DNA of 64,000 bases from Syntrophaceae bacterium UBA4810 (GCA_002402545.1 DHGA01000061.1:4654-68653); one strand, 5' to 3'; numbered from the stretch's first letter, positions 24,884 through 32,846 are shown. Notes: a model not told the origin generated them from the sequence alone. A program made the numbers and translations.

Positions 24884-26155
24884 ATGTGCGATACATGCGG
24901 CATCGGGCCTGAATTCACGGGCTCCGGCATCAGCATTTTCGGCAAGAATTCCGACCGCGAGCCGGATGAAACACAGCTTGTGGTGTCTGTGCCGTCAAAA
25001 AATGACGGCGCGAAAGAAGAACTGCGCTGCACTTATATCAGCATTCCTCAAGTTGAGGCTACTTTCGCCATGGTGCTCTCCAAGCCTTTCTGGCTGTGGG
25101 GCGCGGAAATGGGCGTCAACGAAAAAGGCGTGGTTATCGGCAACGAAGCGCTTTTTACCAAAGTAAAACAAGAAAAATCACCGGGGCTAATCGGAATGGA
25201 TTTGCTTAGGCTGGCGCTGGAAAGAGGAGGCGATGCCCGGCAAGCGGCACAAATAATAATAGATCTATTAGAAAAATACGGGCAGGCCGGAGCCTGCGGC
25301 TACCGTGATAAAAAATTCAGCTATATGAATTCCTTTATCATCATGGACCGGAAGGTTATCATCAAACTGGAGACAGCGGGCAGGGACTACGTCATGAAGG
25401 ATGCCGGCACGCATGCCGCGATTTCCAACGGCATCACCATCGCGCGGGATTGGGACTCATCGTCGCTCGCGCCGAATACAGACTTCAGCAAATTCAGCGA
25501 CCCGTTGATTACCTATTTTTCTGGCAGCGCTTTCCGTAAGGGCGGAAACGAAACCGCCATCAATCAGGCAAAAGGAAAAATCGACGCCGGAGAAGTTTTT
25601 GCGATGCTCAGGGCTCATCACGGTGACGCGCCGGGAAAGAGCTTCAATCGCGATGTCTGTATGCACGCCGCCGGCCCGCTCATCAGAAAATCACAAACCA
25701 CCGGCTCAATGGTGGTGGAGCTGCACCCGGAGGATAAATTCCGGATCTTTGTAACCGGCGGCTCGGCGCCCTGCCTCACCGCCTTTAAACCGTTTCTGCC
25801 GGCAGCGCCTTTTCCTGATACCGTCATCGGCGCCGGTCATTATTCTGATGATTCATACTGGTGGAGGCATGAGGCCTACCATATCAATGCCTTTTTGCGT
25901 TATGAATCCGTCAGGGATTTGGCGCGGCAATACATAAGGGAAATCGAAGGCAAATATGTCGAGAAATTCCCTCCGCACGCGTGGCGTGAGACTGATGCCT
26001 CTTTGGTCGCCAAATCTCACAGCGCCTTTAAAGAATCGGAAGGGCAGGAAAAAATTATTCTCGGACGAATGAAAACAATGAAAAAACAGGCGCCGCGGCC
26101 GTCCGCTTTATTCTGGAAGCACATTGCCGGGCGTTGTGGCGTGCCACTTGTATAA
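24884..26155 (+). CDS. C69-family (secernin/dipeptidase-like) Ntn hydrolase
   Basis: A 423-residue protein that begins MCDTCGIGPEFTGSGISIFGKNSDREPDE. The early cysteine (C2 or C5) followed by the GKNSDR segment is the C69/secernin pattern, in which an N-terminal cysteine is the nucleophile. MGVNEKGVVIGNEAL and HRDVCMHA-like segments (NRDVCMHAAGP) also fit. Members cleave dipeptides or other amides. A good Shine-Dalgarno (aaggagg) lies before the ATG. It is the last gene before the peptide-modification locus and probably belongs to the upstream operon. Confidence 0.83.
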   Translation: MCDTCGIGPEFTGSGISIFGKNSDREPDETQLVVSVPSKNDGAKEELRCTYISIPQVEATFAMVLSKPFWLWGAEMGVNEKGVVIGNEALFTKVKQEKSPGLIGMDLLRLALERGGDARQAAQIIIDLLEKYGQAGACGYRDKKFSYMNSFIIMDRKVIIKLETAGRDYVMKDAGTHAAISNGITIARDWDSSSLAPNTDFSKFSDPLITYFSGSAFRKGGNETAINQAKGKIDAGEVFAMLRAHHGDAPGKSFNRDVCMHAAGPLIRKSQTTGSMVVELHPEDKFRIFVTGGSAPCLTAFKPFLPAAPFPDTVIGAGHYSDDSYWWRHEAYHINAFLRYESVRDLARQYIREIEGKYVEKFPPHAWRETDASLVAKSHSAFKESEGQEKIILGRMKTMKKQAPRPSALFWKHIAGRCGVPLV

Positions 26156-26204
26156 TAGACAAAGCGGCAGAACTGTTCACTGGCTTGCGTTAACCAATTC
26201 ATTA

Positions 26205-26233
26205 TTGACTTATAGAATTATCTTTTCTATATA
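26205..26233 (+). promoter_or_regulatory. Promoter at the left edge of the RiPP-like locus
   Basis: TTGACT at 26205-26210, 17-base spacer, TATATA at 26228-26233; it points to the nucleotidyltransferase gene at 26298. Confidence 0.65.
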
Positions 26234-26297
26234 AGGTTGGTGACAGCCTGATATTTTTTTAACGGCCTTATTATTAATTCCCCATCTAAGGATTTTG

Positions 26298-27491
26298 ATG
26301 CGGCAGTCCAACTCAAATATAAAAATTTTATCTCTGTTTTCTCTTTTATATTCAGGCGGCAATTTTAAAAGCAACGCGTCGGCTCTGTCCGTCATTGATT
26401 GGCCGGAAATGACCACTTTTATTATGGAAAAAGGTTTGGCTGGGCATTTCTACAGCATTCTCTATCAAAATCCAACCGCCGCCGCACTCATTCCTGCAGA
26501 TACAATGGAAAGATTGAAAACCGCCGCTCGACGCGTCGCCGCTCACAATGTTTTTTACGAAACCCAATGCGCGGCAATACTCAAAGATTTGTCCGCAGCG
26601 GGAATAGAAAGCATTTTGCTTAAAGGCTTTTCCTATATGCGGGATATTTATGGCGACACTTCTTCCCGCAGCATGAGCGATATTGATCTGCTTGTTCGCC
26701 CGGCCGACCGGATTAGAGCGCACGAATACCTGATAGATAACGGATTTTCTCTTTGCGTAATCCCTTCTTTCCGGGGCAGCCGGGAGGATTTCCTGCGCCT
26801 GACCGATATTATCGGCGAAACGCATTACATGAAACAAACCGGCGCGCTCACCGCGAGCGTCGACCTGCACTGGAAAATGCGCGCGGAATTTCCCATGAAT
26901 AATTACATGGATTTGGATAAATTTCCCTGGTGGAAAAACGCCACGACTGTAGACATCGGCGATGCCCAGGCAAGAAGACTTGTGCCGGAGATGCAGTTCA
27001 TTCATCTGGCGCTGCATTTCGCCATTCGTCATCACTATTGGGGGTTGAGATGGTTTGTGGAATTATTTCTTTTTCTGAAAACGTTCGGAGAAAAGCTGGA
27101 TTGGGATTTCGTTTATCAAACAACTTCATCAAGTGACTGCCGCAAACTGCTGGGAGTCTGCCTGCGCCTTGTTAAAGATTATTTAGGCGATGCGTGCCCC
27201 GCTTCTGCAGAATGGCAAAAATTTCTGCCTGTCCGTTCTCTGTTACCCGGTGAATACAGCTTTTATAAAAGCTACCTTGCGCGGGATAAAAAATCACGGC
27301 TGGCCGAATATCTTTGCATGCCGCTCAGCCCCGCGACGATTACCGGCCGGCTGAAGATGATTTATTATTTCCTCTTTGACGCGCAGGGAGTCGTTTTCTG
27401 GCAGGGAGCAGAAACCAGAGTGCCAAAAATGTTGCATCCTTTCTATGTTTTGTATATTGTTGCCCGGCAGTTACTGCGCCGTAGAAACTGA
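26298..27491 (+). CDS. Nucleotidyltransferase family protein of RiPP/lasso-type clusters
   Basis: A 397-residue protein of the large uncharacterised nucleotidyltransferase family often found beside lasso-type B1/B2 genes. The sequence shows ILLKGFSYMRDIYGD (about 106-120) and SMSDIDLLVRPAD (about 125-137). The second is the D-x-D metal-binding motif of Pol-beta-type nucleotidyltransferases, and a third acidic residue may be in ASVDLHWKM. The rest is helical. It is the first gene after the promoter at 26205 and is followed by the PqqD gene. In this setting it probably modifies the precursor peptide or a small partner, but no reaction is established from the sequence. Confidence 0.82.
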   Translation: MRQSNSNIKILSLFSLLYSGGNFKSNASALSVIDWPEMTTFIMEKGLAGHFYSILYQNPTAAALIPADTMERLKTAARRVAAHNVFYETQCAAILKDLSAAGIESILLKGFSYMRDIYGDTSSRSMSDIDLLVRPADRIRAHEYLIDNGFSLCVIPSFRGSREDFLRLTDIIGETHYMKQTGALTASVDLHWKMRAEFPMNNYMDLDKFPWWKNATTVDIGDAQARRLVPEMQFIHLALHFAIRHHYWGLRWFVELFLFLKTFGEKLDWDFVYQTTSSSDCRKLLGVCLRLVKDYLGDACPASAEWQKFLPVRSLLPGEYSFYKSYLARDKKSRLAEYLCMPLSPATITGRLKMIYYFLFDAQGVVFWQGAETRVPKMLHPFYVLYIVARQLLRRRN

Positions 27492-27529
27492 TGAAACGCC
27501 AATTTGCATAAAATAACGGAGAAATGCAT

Positions 27530-27796
27530 ATGAAAAAAATCCCGAAGAAGAACCCGGATATTATCTGGAAAAATGTAAAAGGAGAGACCGTGCTTCTCAA
27601 TCCCCAAAGCGGAAAGTATTACGGCCTCAACAAGGTCGGCTGCGCCTTCTGGGAAAAGGTAGACGGAAAAAAAGCAATGCCGGAGATCGCCGACTTATTG
27701 CTCAAAGAATTCACCGTGGAAAGAGAAAGGCTTCTGGGGGACTTGGAAGATTTACTTAAAACGCTTACCGAAAACAATATTATAACAATAGAATAA
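27530..27796 (+). CDS. PqqD-family peptide-recognition (RRE/B1-type) protein
   Basis: An 88-residue protein with the RRE fold pattern: strands IIWKNVKGETVLLNPQSGKYYGLNKVGCAFWEKV (read in parts), then helices MPEIADLLLKEF and RLLGDLEDLLKTLTENNII. PqqD/RRE proteins bind the leader of a precursor peptide and present it to the modifying enzymes; in lasso pathways this is the B1 protein. The ATG at 27530 has GGAG 8 bases upstream and is better placed than the ATG at 27524. The next gene starts 10 bases later. It is the expected reader of the YxxPxL leader in the seven small peptides of this locus. Confidence 0.9.
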   Translation: MKKIPKKNPDIIWKNVKGETVLLNPQSGKYYGLNKVGCAFWEKVDGKKAMPEIADLLLKEFTVERERLLGDLEDLLKTLTENNIITIE

Positions 27797-27806
27797 AGAG
27801 GCCGGA

Positions 27807-28799
27807 TTGCAGAAATATTCTTATATTTTTGATGCTTTTGGAAGTTCGTTTGGAGTATCGGGCAACTGGCCTGACTGCCTCAAAGATATCAGCGCCTGGT
27901 ATGCCTTGCCGCAAAGCAAAATATCGGGCAAGCCGGATTTATCTTTGCAAATCTCCGGCGCCAAAATAGAAGAAATTGACCGGCGGCTTCCCCTGCCCTC
28001 TGAGAATCATAAACTCAAAAAAGGCGTCATGCTGGCCAATGAAAATTTTGATTATACATCTTACGCGGACAACGAAAGGCAATGGATTGATTACGCCCGT
28101 GTCGGGCGAATTATGATTGATTACGTCAATGGTTCTGCGATAGCGCTTATGTGCGGCAGCGCCATGCTCCCTACCTACCAGAAAATTCTTTTTCCCGACT
28201 ATGCTTTGGACAAACTTCTTACCTCCCGGGGAATTTTTTCGATGCATGCCTCCTGCGCTGTGGTTAACGGCAAAGGCATAGCCTTTACAGGCAATTCCGG
28301 CGCGGGTAAGTCCACGGCGGCTTTTATGCTGATGCAGAAAGGAATGCAGATACTTACCGATGAAAAATTGTATGTTTTTAAAAAAGATTGCTACCGGGCG
28401 GGGGCGGTTTCGGATATTATTAAGGTAAACGATGATTCCATGTCGAGATTTTTTGCCGGGCGGGATTCTTACAGCGAATATGACGTTATCGCCGGGGAAC
28501 ATTATTTAAAAATCAGCGCCGCGACAAAATCCGCCGGGCAAAATCAGGTGCCGCTCAAAGCGCTGTGCCTGCTGGAGCAGACAGGCTTTCCCCAAACGCA
28601 GATAACCTCCGTCAATCCCACCAAGCTTGTCGGCGGCCTCTTCCCCGTTACCATAACAGGGACAAGCCGCAGATATAAAGCAGCCAAGTTTGATTTTATT
28701 ATGGAAATGCTGGAGAACATCGAGTGCCGTCTGGTTAAATTCGGCACTAATATGGATAGTTTTACGGAAAAAATTAAGGAACTGGCAGATACATTATAG
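27807..28799 (+). CDS. HPr-kinase-like protein of lasso-type clusters
   Basis: A 330-residue protein with a P-loop GNSGAGKST at 162-170 preceded by SMHASCAVVNGKGIAF, the HprK/PckA-type arrangement. LPLKALCLLEQ and GTSRRYKAAKFDFIMEML near the C-terminus also fit this group. HprK-like kinases in some lasso peptide clusters phosphorylate the C-terminal serine of the precursor; HPr itself is not an obvious target here. The start is a TTG with aaagagg upstream; no ATG lies nearby. A remnant of the 3' end of a second copy is seen at 30823-30903. The gene converges on a small peptide gene across a shared terminator. Confidence 0.85.
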   Translation: MQKYSYIFDAFGSSFGVSGNWPDCLKDISAWYALPQSKISGKPDLSLQISGAKIEEIDRRLPLPSENHKLKKGVMLANENFDYTSYADNERQWIDYARVGRIMIDYVNGSAIALMCGSAMLPTYQKILFPDYALDKLLTSRGIFSMHASCAVVNGKGIAFTGNSGAGKSTAAFMLMQKGMQILTDEKLYVFKKDCYRAGAVSDIIKVNDDSMSRFFAGRDSYSEYDVIAGEHYLKISAATKSAGQNQVPLKALCLLEQTGFPQTQITSVNPTKLVGGLFPVTITGTSRRYKAAKFDFIMEMLENIECRLVKFGTNMDSFTEKIKELADTL

Positions 28800-28811
28800 T
28801 TATCTGATAAT

Positions 28812-28866
28812 AAAAAAGGCGTTCAATGACCGGATTTAACCCGATTCACTGAGCACCCGATAAAAA
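28812..28866. terminator. Repeated bidirectional terminator element, copy T1
   Basis: Imperfect stem (GGCGTTCA / TGAGCACC with inner CCGG..CCCG pairing), flanked by AAAAAA on the left and ATAAAAAC on the right. It sits between the convergent HPr-kinase-like gene and the first small peptide gene. The same element recurs at 30909 and 32391. Confidence 0.7.
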
Positions 28867-28880
28867 CAAAATCTGATATT

Positions 28881-28967
28881 TTAAGGGTCTGGTTGTTTGC
28901 TCGAAGTGGTTATATCCGAAAGATCTTCATAAACGACAAGTTCCGGTTTTTCGTAGTCTTGCTTCAT
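28881..28967 (-). CDS. Small precursor-type peptide 1 (28 aa)
   Basis: On the minus strand, ATG at 28967 with agggg 8 bases upstream encodes MKQDYEKPELVVYEDLSDI followed by the tail TTSSKQPDP and a TAA. Six other genes in the locus share the first ~20 residues nearly exactly but not the tail. The Y-x-x-P-x-L element (Y5, P8, L10) and T20 match the leader pattern read by RRE proteins in lasso-type pathways. This copy is the only one without glycine after the TT. It faces the HPr-kinase-like gene across terminator T1. Inferred to be a substrate of the locus enzymes. Confidence 0.8.
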   Translation of the reverse strand: MKQDYEKPELVVYEDLSDITTSSKQPDP

Positions 28968-29151
28968 AGTTGTTCCCCCTTTGATTGAATATTAAATTGT
29001 TTTTATGCATACGACAAAAATCCATCACAAGCAAGTTTGTTTTTTTTTGCAATGATTCTAGTGAAACAATTCTTCAGAAGCAATATATTATAAGCTCAGG
29101 TATTTGTGCCTTTTTATGACTTAATAATACTGCTCCATTGGCCAATTTCCC

Positions 29152-29181
29152 TTGACATATAAGACAGTCTTATCCTACGAT
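29152..29181 (+). promoter_or_regulatory. Promoter of the radical SAM gene
   Basis: TTGACA at 29152-29157 and TACGAT at 29176-29181 (18-base spacer; CTACGA at 17). It lies 47 bases before the start codon. Confidence 0.55.
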
Positions 29182-29227
29182 TTTGCAACCAAATATAATA
29201 TATTATCACAATTAGAGGTGGCTTTGC

Positions 29228-30775
29228 ATGAAGGAATTGGACCTTGCCTGGTACATGATACGACTGCACACGCGGCTGCGGCGTTTTGATCATAAGCGAA
29301 ATAGTCAAGATAAGATAAATATTTTTCACCATGCCAGGAGGGTCACGAGTAAGTTGAGTTCCGTCCTGATTCGCTTTTCTGTAGCCGAGGCAAAAACCCC
29401 GTGGTTTACTGATGACGAAGCTAAAGCGATTCATCAAGAGAGAGAAAAACTATTAGAGAAGCTTTCCGGTCGGACAAACCTCAGTGCCAACGGGACTAAA
29501 CTCCATCTCGGTAAGCTGTCTCGGGGTTGCACCATTTGCATGGATGGATACTGGGGTTGTAACTATATCAACGGGCGGTGCCACAGAAACTGCTTTTACT
29601 GCATGCGAGATCATTCAATGCAAACGGAACCAAATTCCAAAAGTGATGGTTTTGATTTTGGCACTTCCGAAGAACACATAGAATTCCTCAAAACTTTTCA
29701 GATCAGGGGTGTCGGATTTTCCGGGGGAGAACCCTTGTTGGTTCTCGATCGGCTCTTGGAGCACATTGTTGCGATACGTAAGGAACTCGGTTCCACAATT
29801 TATCTCTGGATGTATACCAATGGCGATTTGGTAAACCGCGAGACGCTTAGTGCGCTCAGAGATGCCGGGCTAAACGAGATCCGTTTCGATTTGAGCGCCC
29901 GAGGTTATGACTTGTCACCTCTTGTGCTCGCCAAGGAATATATCCCCACCGTAGCTGTTGAAATACCGGCCATCCCTGAGGATTTTCTCTTGGTGAAAAA
30001 GTTGCTGGTCGATATGCAGGCTGTTGGCGTCAATCACCTCAATCTTCATCAATTAATGGCTGGGCAGCGTAATTGGAAGGCTTTGTGCCGTCGGCACTAT
30101 CACTTTTCGTTTCAAAGTACGCCTGCTGTTCATGAGTCAGAGCTTTGCGCCTTGCGTTTGATTCTGTACGCTTGTGAGCAAAAACTGAACCTGCCAATCA
30201 ATTACTGTTCCGTAGCCTACAAATTTCGTTTTCAGGGACGAGCATTCAGAATGCGGCGCGCCTTGGTTCTTCGGGAAGGGTTTCAGGAAATAACGGAAGC
30301 GGGCTATATCCGATCACTGTGTATATCTGATTCCGCCGATAAGATTGAAGCGCTAGCTAGGCGGTTGAAGGGTGATCATGTGGAACCCATATTGTGGAAA
30401 GAGGAATGCGATCATGGTGAAATCTCCTTGCACAGCAACCTGATGTCCTATGTTGATTGGTCTTCTGCGACGTTGGCTATCAAATACTATCAGGCTGGTG
30501 TTGCGCTCAAGAATAAATCCGCTCGATTCGAACCTGGAAATCTGAAAAGGGATAGGCGTACCGTCAAGACGGTTACCGGCTTGGGTTGTTCAGCCTTCGA
30601 TTGTTGGCATAGGCTTTATGTTCAGAAGGAAGCCGCAACAGATGTTTTCAGCCCCACCCATCTTAAACACCTCGGTGTTTCGGAAGAGAAAAATCGGTTT
30701 AAGAATATAATCGGTCAACTGCTTTCTGTGGCCACATACGAACAATTGGAGGCTGGCTTGCCTGATGTGACTTGA
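29228..30775 (+). CDS. Radical SAM protein with extra N- and C-terminal cysteines
   Basis: A 515-residue enzyme. The radical SAM cluster motif is CHRNCFYC (C118, C122, C125). It is unusually preceded by three more cysteines in RGCTICMDGYWGCNY (C101, C104, C111) and followed near the end by LGCSAFDCW (C454, C459). GVGFSGGEPLLVLDRL is the GGE SAM-binding motif, and IYLWMYTNGDLV is the following strand. The spare cysteines could bind an auxiliary iron-sulfur cluster, as in SPASM/twitch peptide-modifying enzymes, although the order here is not the standard SPASM layout. It stands alone on the plus strand between minus-strand peptide genes, with its own promoter. A role in modifying these peptides is inferred. 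Confidence 0.85.
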   Translation: MKELDLAWYMIRLHTRLRRFDHKRNSQDKINIFHHARRVTSKLSSVLIRFSVAEAKTPWFTDDEAKAIHQEREKLLEKLSGRTNLSANGTKLHLGKLSRGCTICMDGYWGCNYINGRCHRNCFYCMRDHSMQTEPNSKSDGFDFGTSEEHIEFLKTFQIRGVGFSGGEPLLVLDRLLEHIVAIRKELGSTIYLWMYTNGDLVNRETLSALRDAGLNEIRFDLSARGYDLSPLVLAKEYIPTVAVEIPAIPEDFLLVKKLLVDMQAVGVNHLNLHQLMAGQRNWKALCRRHYHFSFQSTPAVHESELCALRLILYACEQKLNLPINYCSVAYKFRFQGRAFRMRRALVLREGFQEITEAGYIRSLCISDSADKIEALARRLKGDHVEPILWKEECDHGEISLHSNLMSYVDWSSATLAIKYYQAGVALKNKSARFEPGNLKRDRRTVKTVTGLGCSAFDCWHRLYVQKEAATDVFSPTHLKHLGVSEEKNRFKNIIGQLLSVATYEQLEAGLPDVT

Positions 30776-30822
30776 TTAATTAACAAGCTGCCGACACTGG
30801 TTACCCAAAATAGTTGTGCCGT

Positions 30823-30903
30823 CCAGGGACTTTAATAGCGGATAAGATTGTTTTTATTATTGAGATGCTGGCAAATGCTGTCAGAAACATTATAAATGCT
30901 TGA
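30823..30903 (+). pseudogene. Remnant of the 3' end of a second HPr-kinase-like gene
   Basis: The plus-strand frame ending in the TGA at 30901 encodes PGTLIADKIVFIIEMLANAVRNIINA. It lines up with the intact HPr-kinase-like protein's end, GTSRRYKAAKFDFIMEMLENIECRL: shared G-T, A-x-K, F-I-x-E-M-L. As in the intact copy, it is followed directly by the repeated terminator and a minus-strand peptide gene. This indicates that a unit of kinase end, terminator and peptide gene was duplicated and then eroded. Confidence 0.6.
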
Positions 30904-30908
30904 TAAAC

Positions 30909-30958
30909 AAAGGCGCTCAATACCGGGATTTAACCCTATTCATTGATCGCCAGATAAA
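30909..30958. terminator. Repeated bidirectional terminator element, copy T2
   Basis: Stem GGCGCTCAAT / ATTGATCGCC with inner CGGG..CCC pairing and A/T runs on the outside. It lies directly after peptide gene 2 on the minus strand. Confidence 0.72.
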
Positions 30959-30972
30959 AAAGATACTTACTG

Positions 30973-31062
30973 TTATACAGGACTGGTACTCAAGCCACCT
31001 GTCGTTACATCCGAAAGGTCTTCGTAAACAATCAGTGCGGGTGTTTCATAATCTTGTTTCAA
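30973..31062 (-). CDS. Small precursor-type peptide 2 (29 aa, TTG start)
   Basis: Minus strand, TTG at 31062 with ggaggg upstream; it begins MKQDYETPALIVYEDLSDV and has the tail TTGGLSTSPV. Y5, P8, L10, YEDLSD and T20 are conserved with the other copies. K7 has become T and E9 has become A. It ends next to terminator T2 and lies 61 bases downstream of peptide gene 3, so the two probably share a transcript. Confidence 0.78.
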   Translation of the reverse strand: MKQDYETPALIVYEDLSDVTTGGLSTSPV

Positions 31063-31123
31063 AATTTACCCTCCTCAGATAATTAAAATACCTTTTAAGG
31101 TTTAAGGTTAAAAATATCCTGTT

Positions 31124-31219
31124 TTAATCTACTACTGTTTTGCTTATTGGCCCGCCTGTCGTGACGTCAGAAAGATCTTCATAGACAACAAGTTCGGGTT
31201 TTTCGTATTCTTTTTTCAT
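31124..31219 (-). CDS. Small precursor-type peptide 3 (31 aa)
   Basis: Minus strand, ATG at 31219 with gggagg upstream. It begins MKKEYEKPELVVYEDLSDV with the tail TTGGPISKTVVD. The leader bases ATCCAGGGAGGCGTAA before the start are identical to those before peptide gene 5, a sign of recent duplication. First gene after the minus-strand promoter at 31262-31290. Confidence 0.82.
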   Translation of the reverse strand: MKKEYEKPELVVYEDLSDVTTGGPISKTVVD

Positions 31220-31261
31220 GGTTACGCCTCCCTGGATTTCTTACTATAATGAATTGCTGAA

Positions 31262-31290
31262 TAAATACAACAAAAACAAACAGTAGTCAA
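31262..31290 (-). promoter_or_regulatory. Promoter of peptide genes 3 and 2
   Basis: On the minus strand, TTGACT (31290-31285), 17-base spacer, TATTTA (31267-31262), 43 bases before the ATG of peptide 3. Confidence 0.55.
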
Positions 31291-31345
31291 TTTATTTTAG
31301 GGTTATAAAAACATAAAAATGCAAAATGGTGGAGTAGACAATATA

Positions 31346-31374
31346 TTGACACAAAAGTTCAATGTTCTTATACT
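31346..31374 (+). promoter_or_regulatory. Promoter of the formyltransferase-like gene
   Basis: TTGACA (31346-31351), 17-base spacer, TATACT (31369-31374): nearly consensus, divergent from the promoter of peptide genes 3 and 2. Confidence 0.75.
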
Positions 31375-31425
31375 TTCTGACCGCATACTCGGCGGTAAAC
31401 AAAAGAGGTTAAGGGGCATTTTTTT

Positions 31426-32364
31426 ATGAGAGTATTATTTATCGGCCAAAACGGGTCTTTCAGCACATATCCTCTGCGCAAAATCGCGGCGGAGCACGAA
31501 ATCGTGGGCATTGTGGAATCCGTACCGCAAAAGTACACGCCAATGAAAGCAAAGCTGCTAAAATTTTTAACCCGCTACAATAAAAAGCAGACGCTCAGAT
31601 CATTGGCCCGACAAATGTCCGTGCCCTACTTTTTGCTGCAGAGAGGCAAAAAAAATGGCCTCGCTTCTTTCGTTAAAACACTTAACCCGGATATTATCTG
31701 CGTGGCTTCTATGTCGGAGCTTTTGCCCAAAGAAGTTTTTTCCATGCCTCCATTCGGGACAATAAATTTCCACCCCGCGTTGCTTCCCCAATACCGCGGC
31801 CCTCGGTCGTTTTTCTGGCAGTATTATTTTATGGAACCGGAAACAGGCGTAACCATTCATTACATAGACGAAGGCGAAGATACGGGTGATATCATCAGGC
31901 AAAAAAGCATTCCCATATTTTTGGGCATGAAAAGCGGGGAACTAGTAAATGAAATAACCATTATTGGAGCGGCACTCATGGCAGAGGCGCTTGACGATAT
32001 AAGCAAAGGGACTGTCCAGAGCGTACCGCAAAAGCATCTGCCCTGCCCTTTTCGAGCAAGGCGCGAGAAAAAGGGCGAAGAGCTTATTGACTGGAACTGG
32101 CCGATTGAACGCATCTGGCATTTTCTACGCGGAACGGCGTATCAGGATAAATCGTTCAAATACAGGTTGCCCGGCTCTTCCTGGATTGTGAGGGATTTCA
32201 AAAAAGGCGAAACTGACGGCACAGCGGGGATGCTGAAAATCAGCTTACAGGGTTTCTACATGACCCACAGGGAAGGAAAAATCTTTGTTACCCTGAAATG
32301 GTCGCTAATAGATTTCGCCCGCGATTTATATCACTTTGCTTTAAAATTAACGGGACAAGATTGA
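31426..32364 (+). CDS. Formyltransferase-family protein (methionyl-tRNA formyltransferase-like)
   Basis: A 312-residue protein of the 10-formyltetrahydrofolate-dependent formyltransferase fold. The catalytic set is visible: N114 and H116 in TINFHPALLPQYRGPRSFFW, and D152 in EGEDTGDII. The N-terminal strand MRVLFIGQNGSFSTYPL starts the Rossmann-like domain. It is not the housekeeping Fmt: the SLLP motif is changed to PALLPQYRGP with RSFFW after it, and the C-terminus differs. Relatives transfer formyl groups to amino sugars or other amines. Here, placed between peptide genes with its own promoter, N-formylation of the peptide or of an attached group is a reasonable guess. Confidence 0.83.
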   Translation: MRVLFIGQNGSFSTYPLRKIAAEHEIVGIVESVPQKYTPMKAKLLKFLTRYNKKQTLRSLARQMSVPYFLLQRGKKNGLASFVKTLNPDIICVASMSELLPKEVFSMPPFGTINFHPALLPQYRGPRSFFWQYYFMEPETGVTIHYIDEGEDTGDIIRQKSIPIFLGMKSGELVNEITIIGAALMAEALDDISKGTVQSVPQKHLPCPFRARREKKGEELIDWNWPIERIWHFLRGTAYQDKSFKYRLPGSSWIVRDFKKGETDGTAGMLKISLQGFYMTHREGKIFVTLKWSLIDFARDLYHFALKLTGQD

Positions 32365-32390
32365 ACAAAAAAAGATTAGTGCTCGAAATA

Positions 32391-32446
32391 AAAAAGGCGC
32401 TCAATGCCGGGATTTAACCCCGTATATATTGAGCGCCCGATAAAAA
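32391..32446. terminator. Repeated bidirectional terminator element, copy T3
   Basis: Perfect 10-base stem GGCGCTCAAT (32396-32405) / ATTGAGCGCC (32428-32437) with an inner CGGG..CCCG pair, AAAAA to the left (T run for the minus strand) and ATAAAAAA to the right. It separates the convergent formyltransferase gene and peptide gene 4. Confidence 0.82.
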
Positions 32447-32457
32447 AGATGCTTACT

Positions 32458-32544
32458 CTATCTTACGTCGCTAGGAACTCCAGTTGTTATCTCTGAAAGA
32501 TCTTCATACACAACAAGTTCGGGTTTTTCATATTCTTCTTTCAT
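32458..32544 (-). CDS. Small precursor-type peptide 4 (28 aa)
   Basis: Minus strand, ATG at 32544 with aagga upstream; it begins MKEEYEKPELVVYEDLSEI with the tail TTGVPSDVR and a TAG stop. Last gene of a run of four peptide genes (7, 6, 5, 4) ending at terminator T3. Confidence 0.82.
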   Translation of the reverse strand: MKEEYEKPELVVYEDLSEITTGVPSDVR

Positions 32545-32576
32545 GTTTTTTTCCTTTCTGTGTGTGCTTTTCTACG

Positions 32577-32672
32577 CTAAAATGCTGTGCTTGGTTCTTG
32601 TGCGAATCCCTGCGTTATAACCAAAAGGTCTTCGTAAACTACAAGTTCAGGTTTCTCGTATTCTTTTTTCAT
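32577..32672 (-). CDS. Small precursor-type peptide 5 (31 aa)
   Basis: Minus strand, ATG at 32672 with gggagg upstream. It begins MKKEYEKPELVVYEDLLVI with the tail TQGFAQEPSTAF. It departs from the others at positions 17-18 (LV for SD/SE) and 21 (Q for T), so the conserved half is relaxed here. Its 5' flank is the same as that of peptide gene 3. Confidence 0.78.
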   Translation of the reverse strand: MKKEYEKPELVVYEDLLVITQGFAQEPSTAF

Positions 32673-32762
32673 GTTTACGCCTCCCTGGATTTCTTACAAT
32701 TGCGCAGTTATCTTCGCAAGAGCTTCATCAATAACCCTTTTCGGCGGGAAGCACTCGATCAA

Positions 32763-32846
32763 TTAAGCAATAGTCGTGCTTCCTGTTGTTATCTCTGAAA
32801 GATCTTCATAAACAATCAGTTCAGGTTTTTCATAGTCTTGTTTCAT
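32763..32846 (-). CDS. Small precursor-type peptide 6 (27 aa)
   Basis: Minus strand, ATG at 32846 with a weak aagaga upstream; it begins MKQDYEKPELIVYEDLSEI and has the short tail TTGSTTIA. It is the shortest member, with five residues after the conserved glycine. Confidence 0.8.
   Translation of the reverse strand: MKQDYEKPELIVYEDLSEITTGSTTIA

Noticed and set aside
29228..30775. Selenocysteine or other recoding in the radical SAM gene
   Set aside because: The frame is uninterrupted and all cysteines are coded normally.
32484..32798. 104-codon plus-strand ORF across the peptide genes
   Set aside because: It is a shadow of peptide genes 4-6, rich in F, C and S from the reverse complement of their conserved parts; no Shine-Dalgarno or family similarity.
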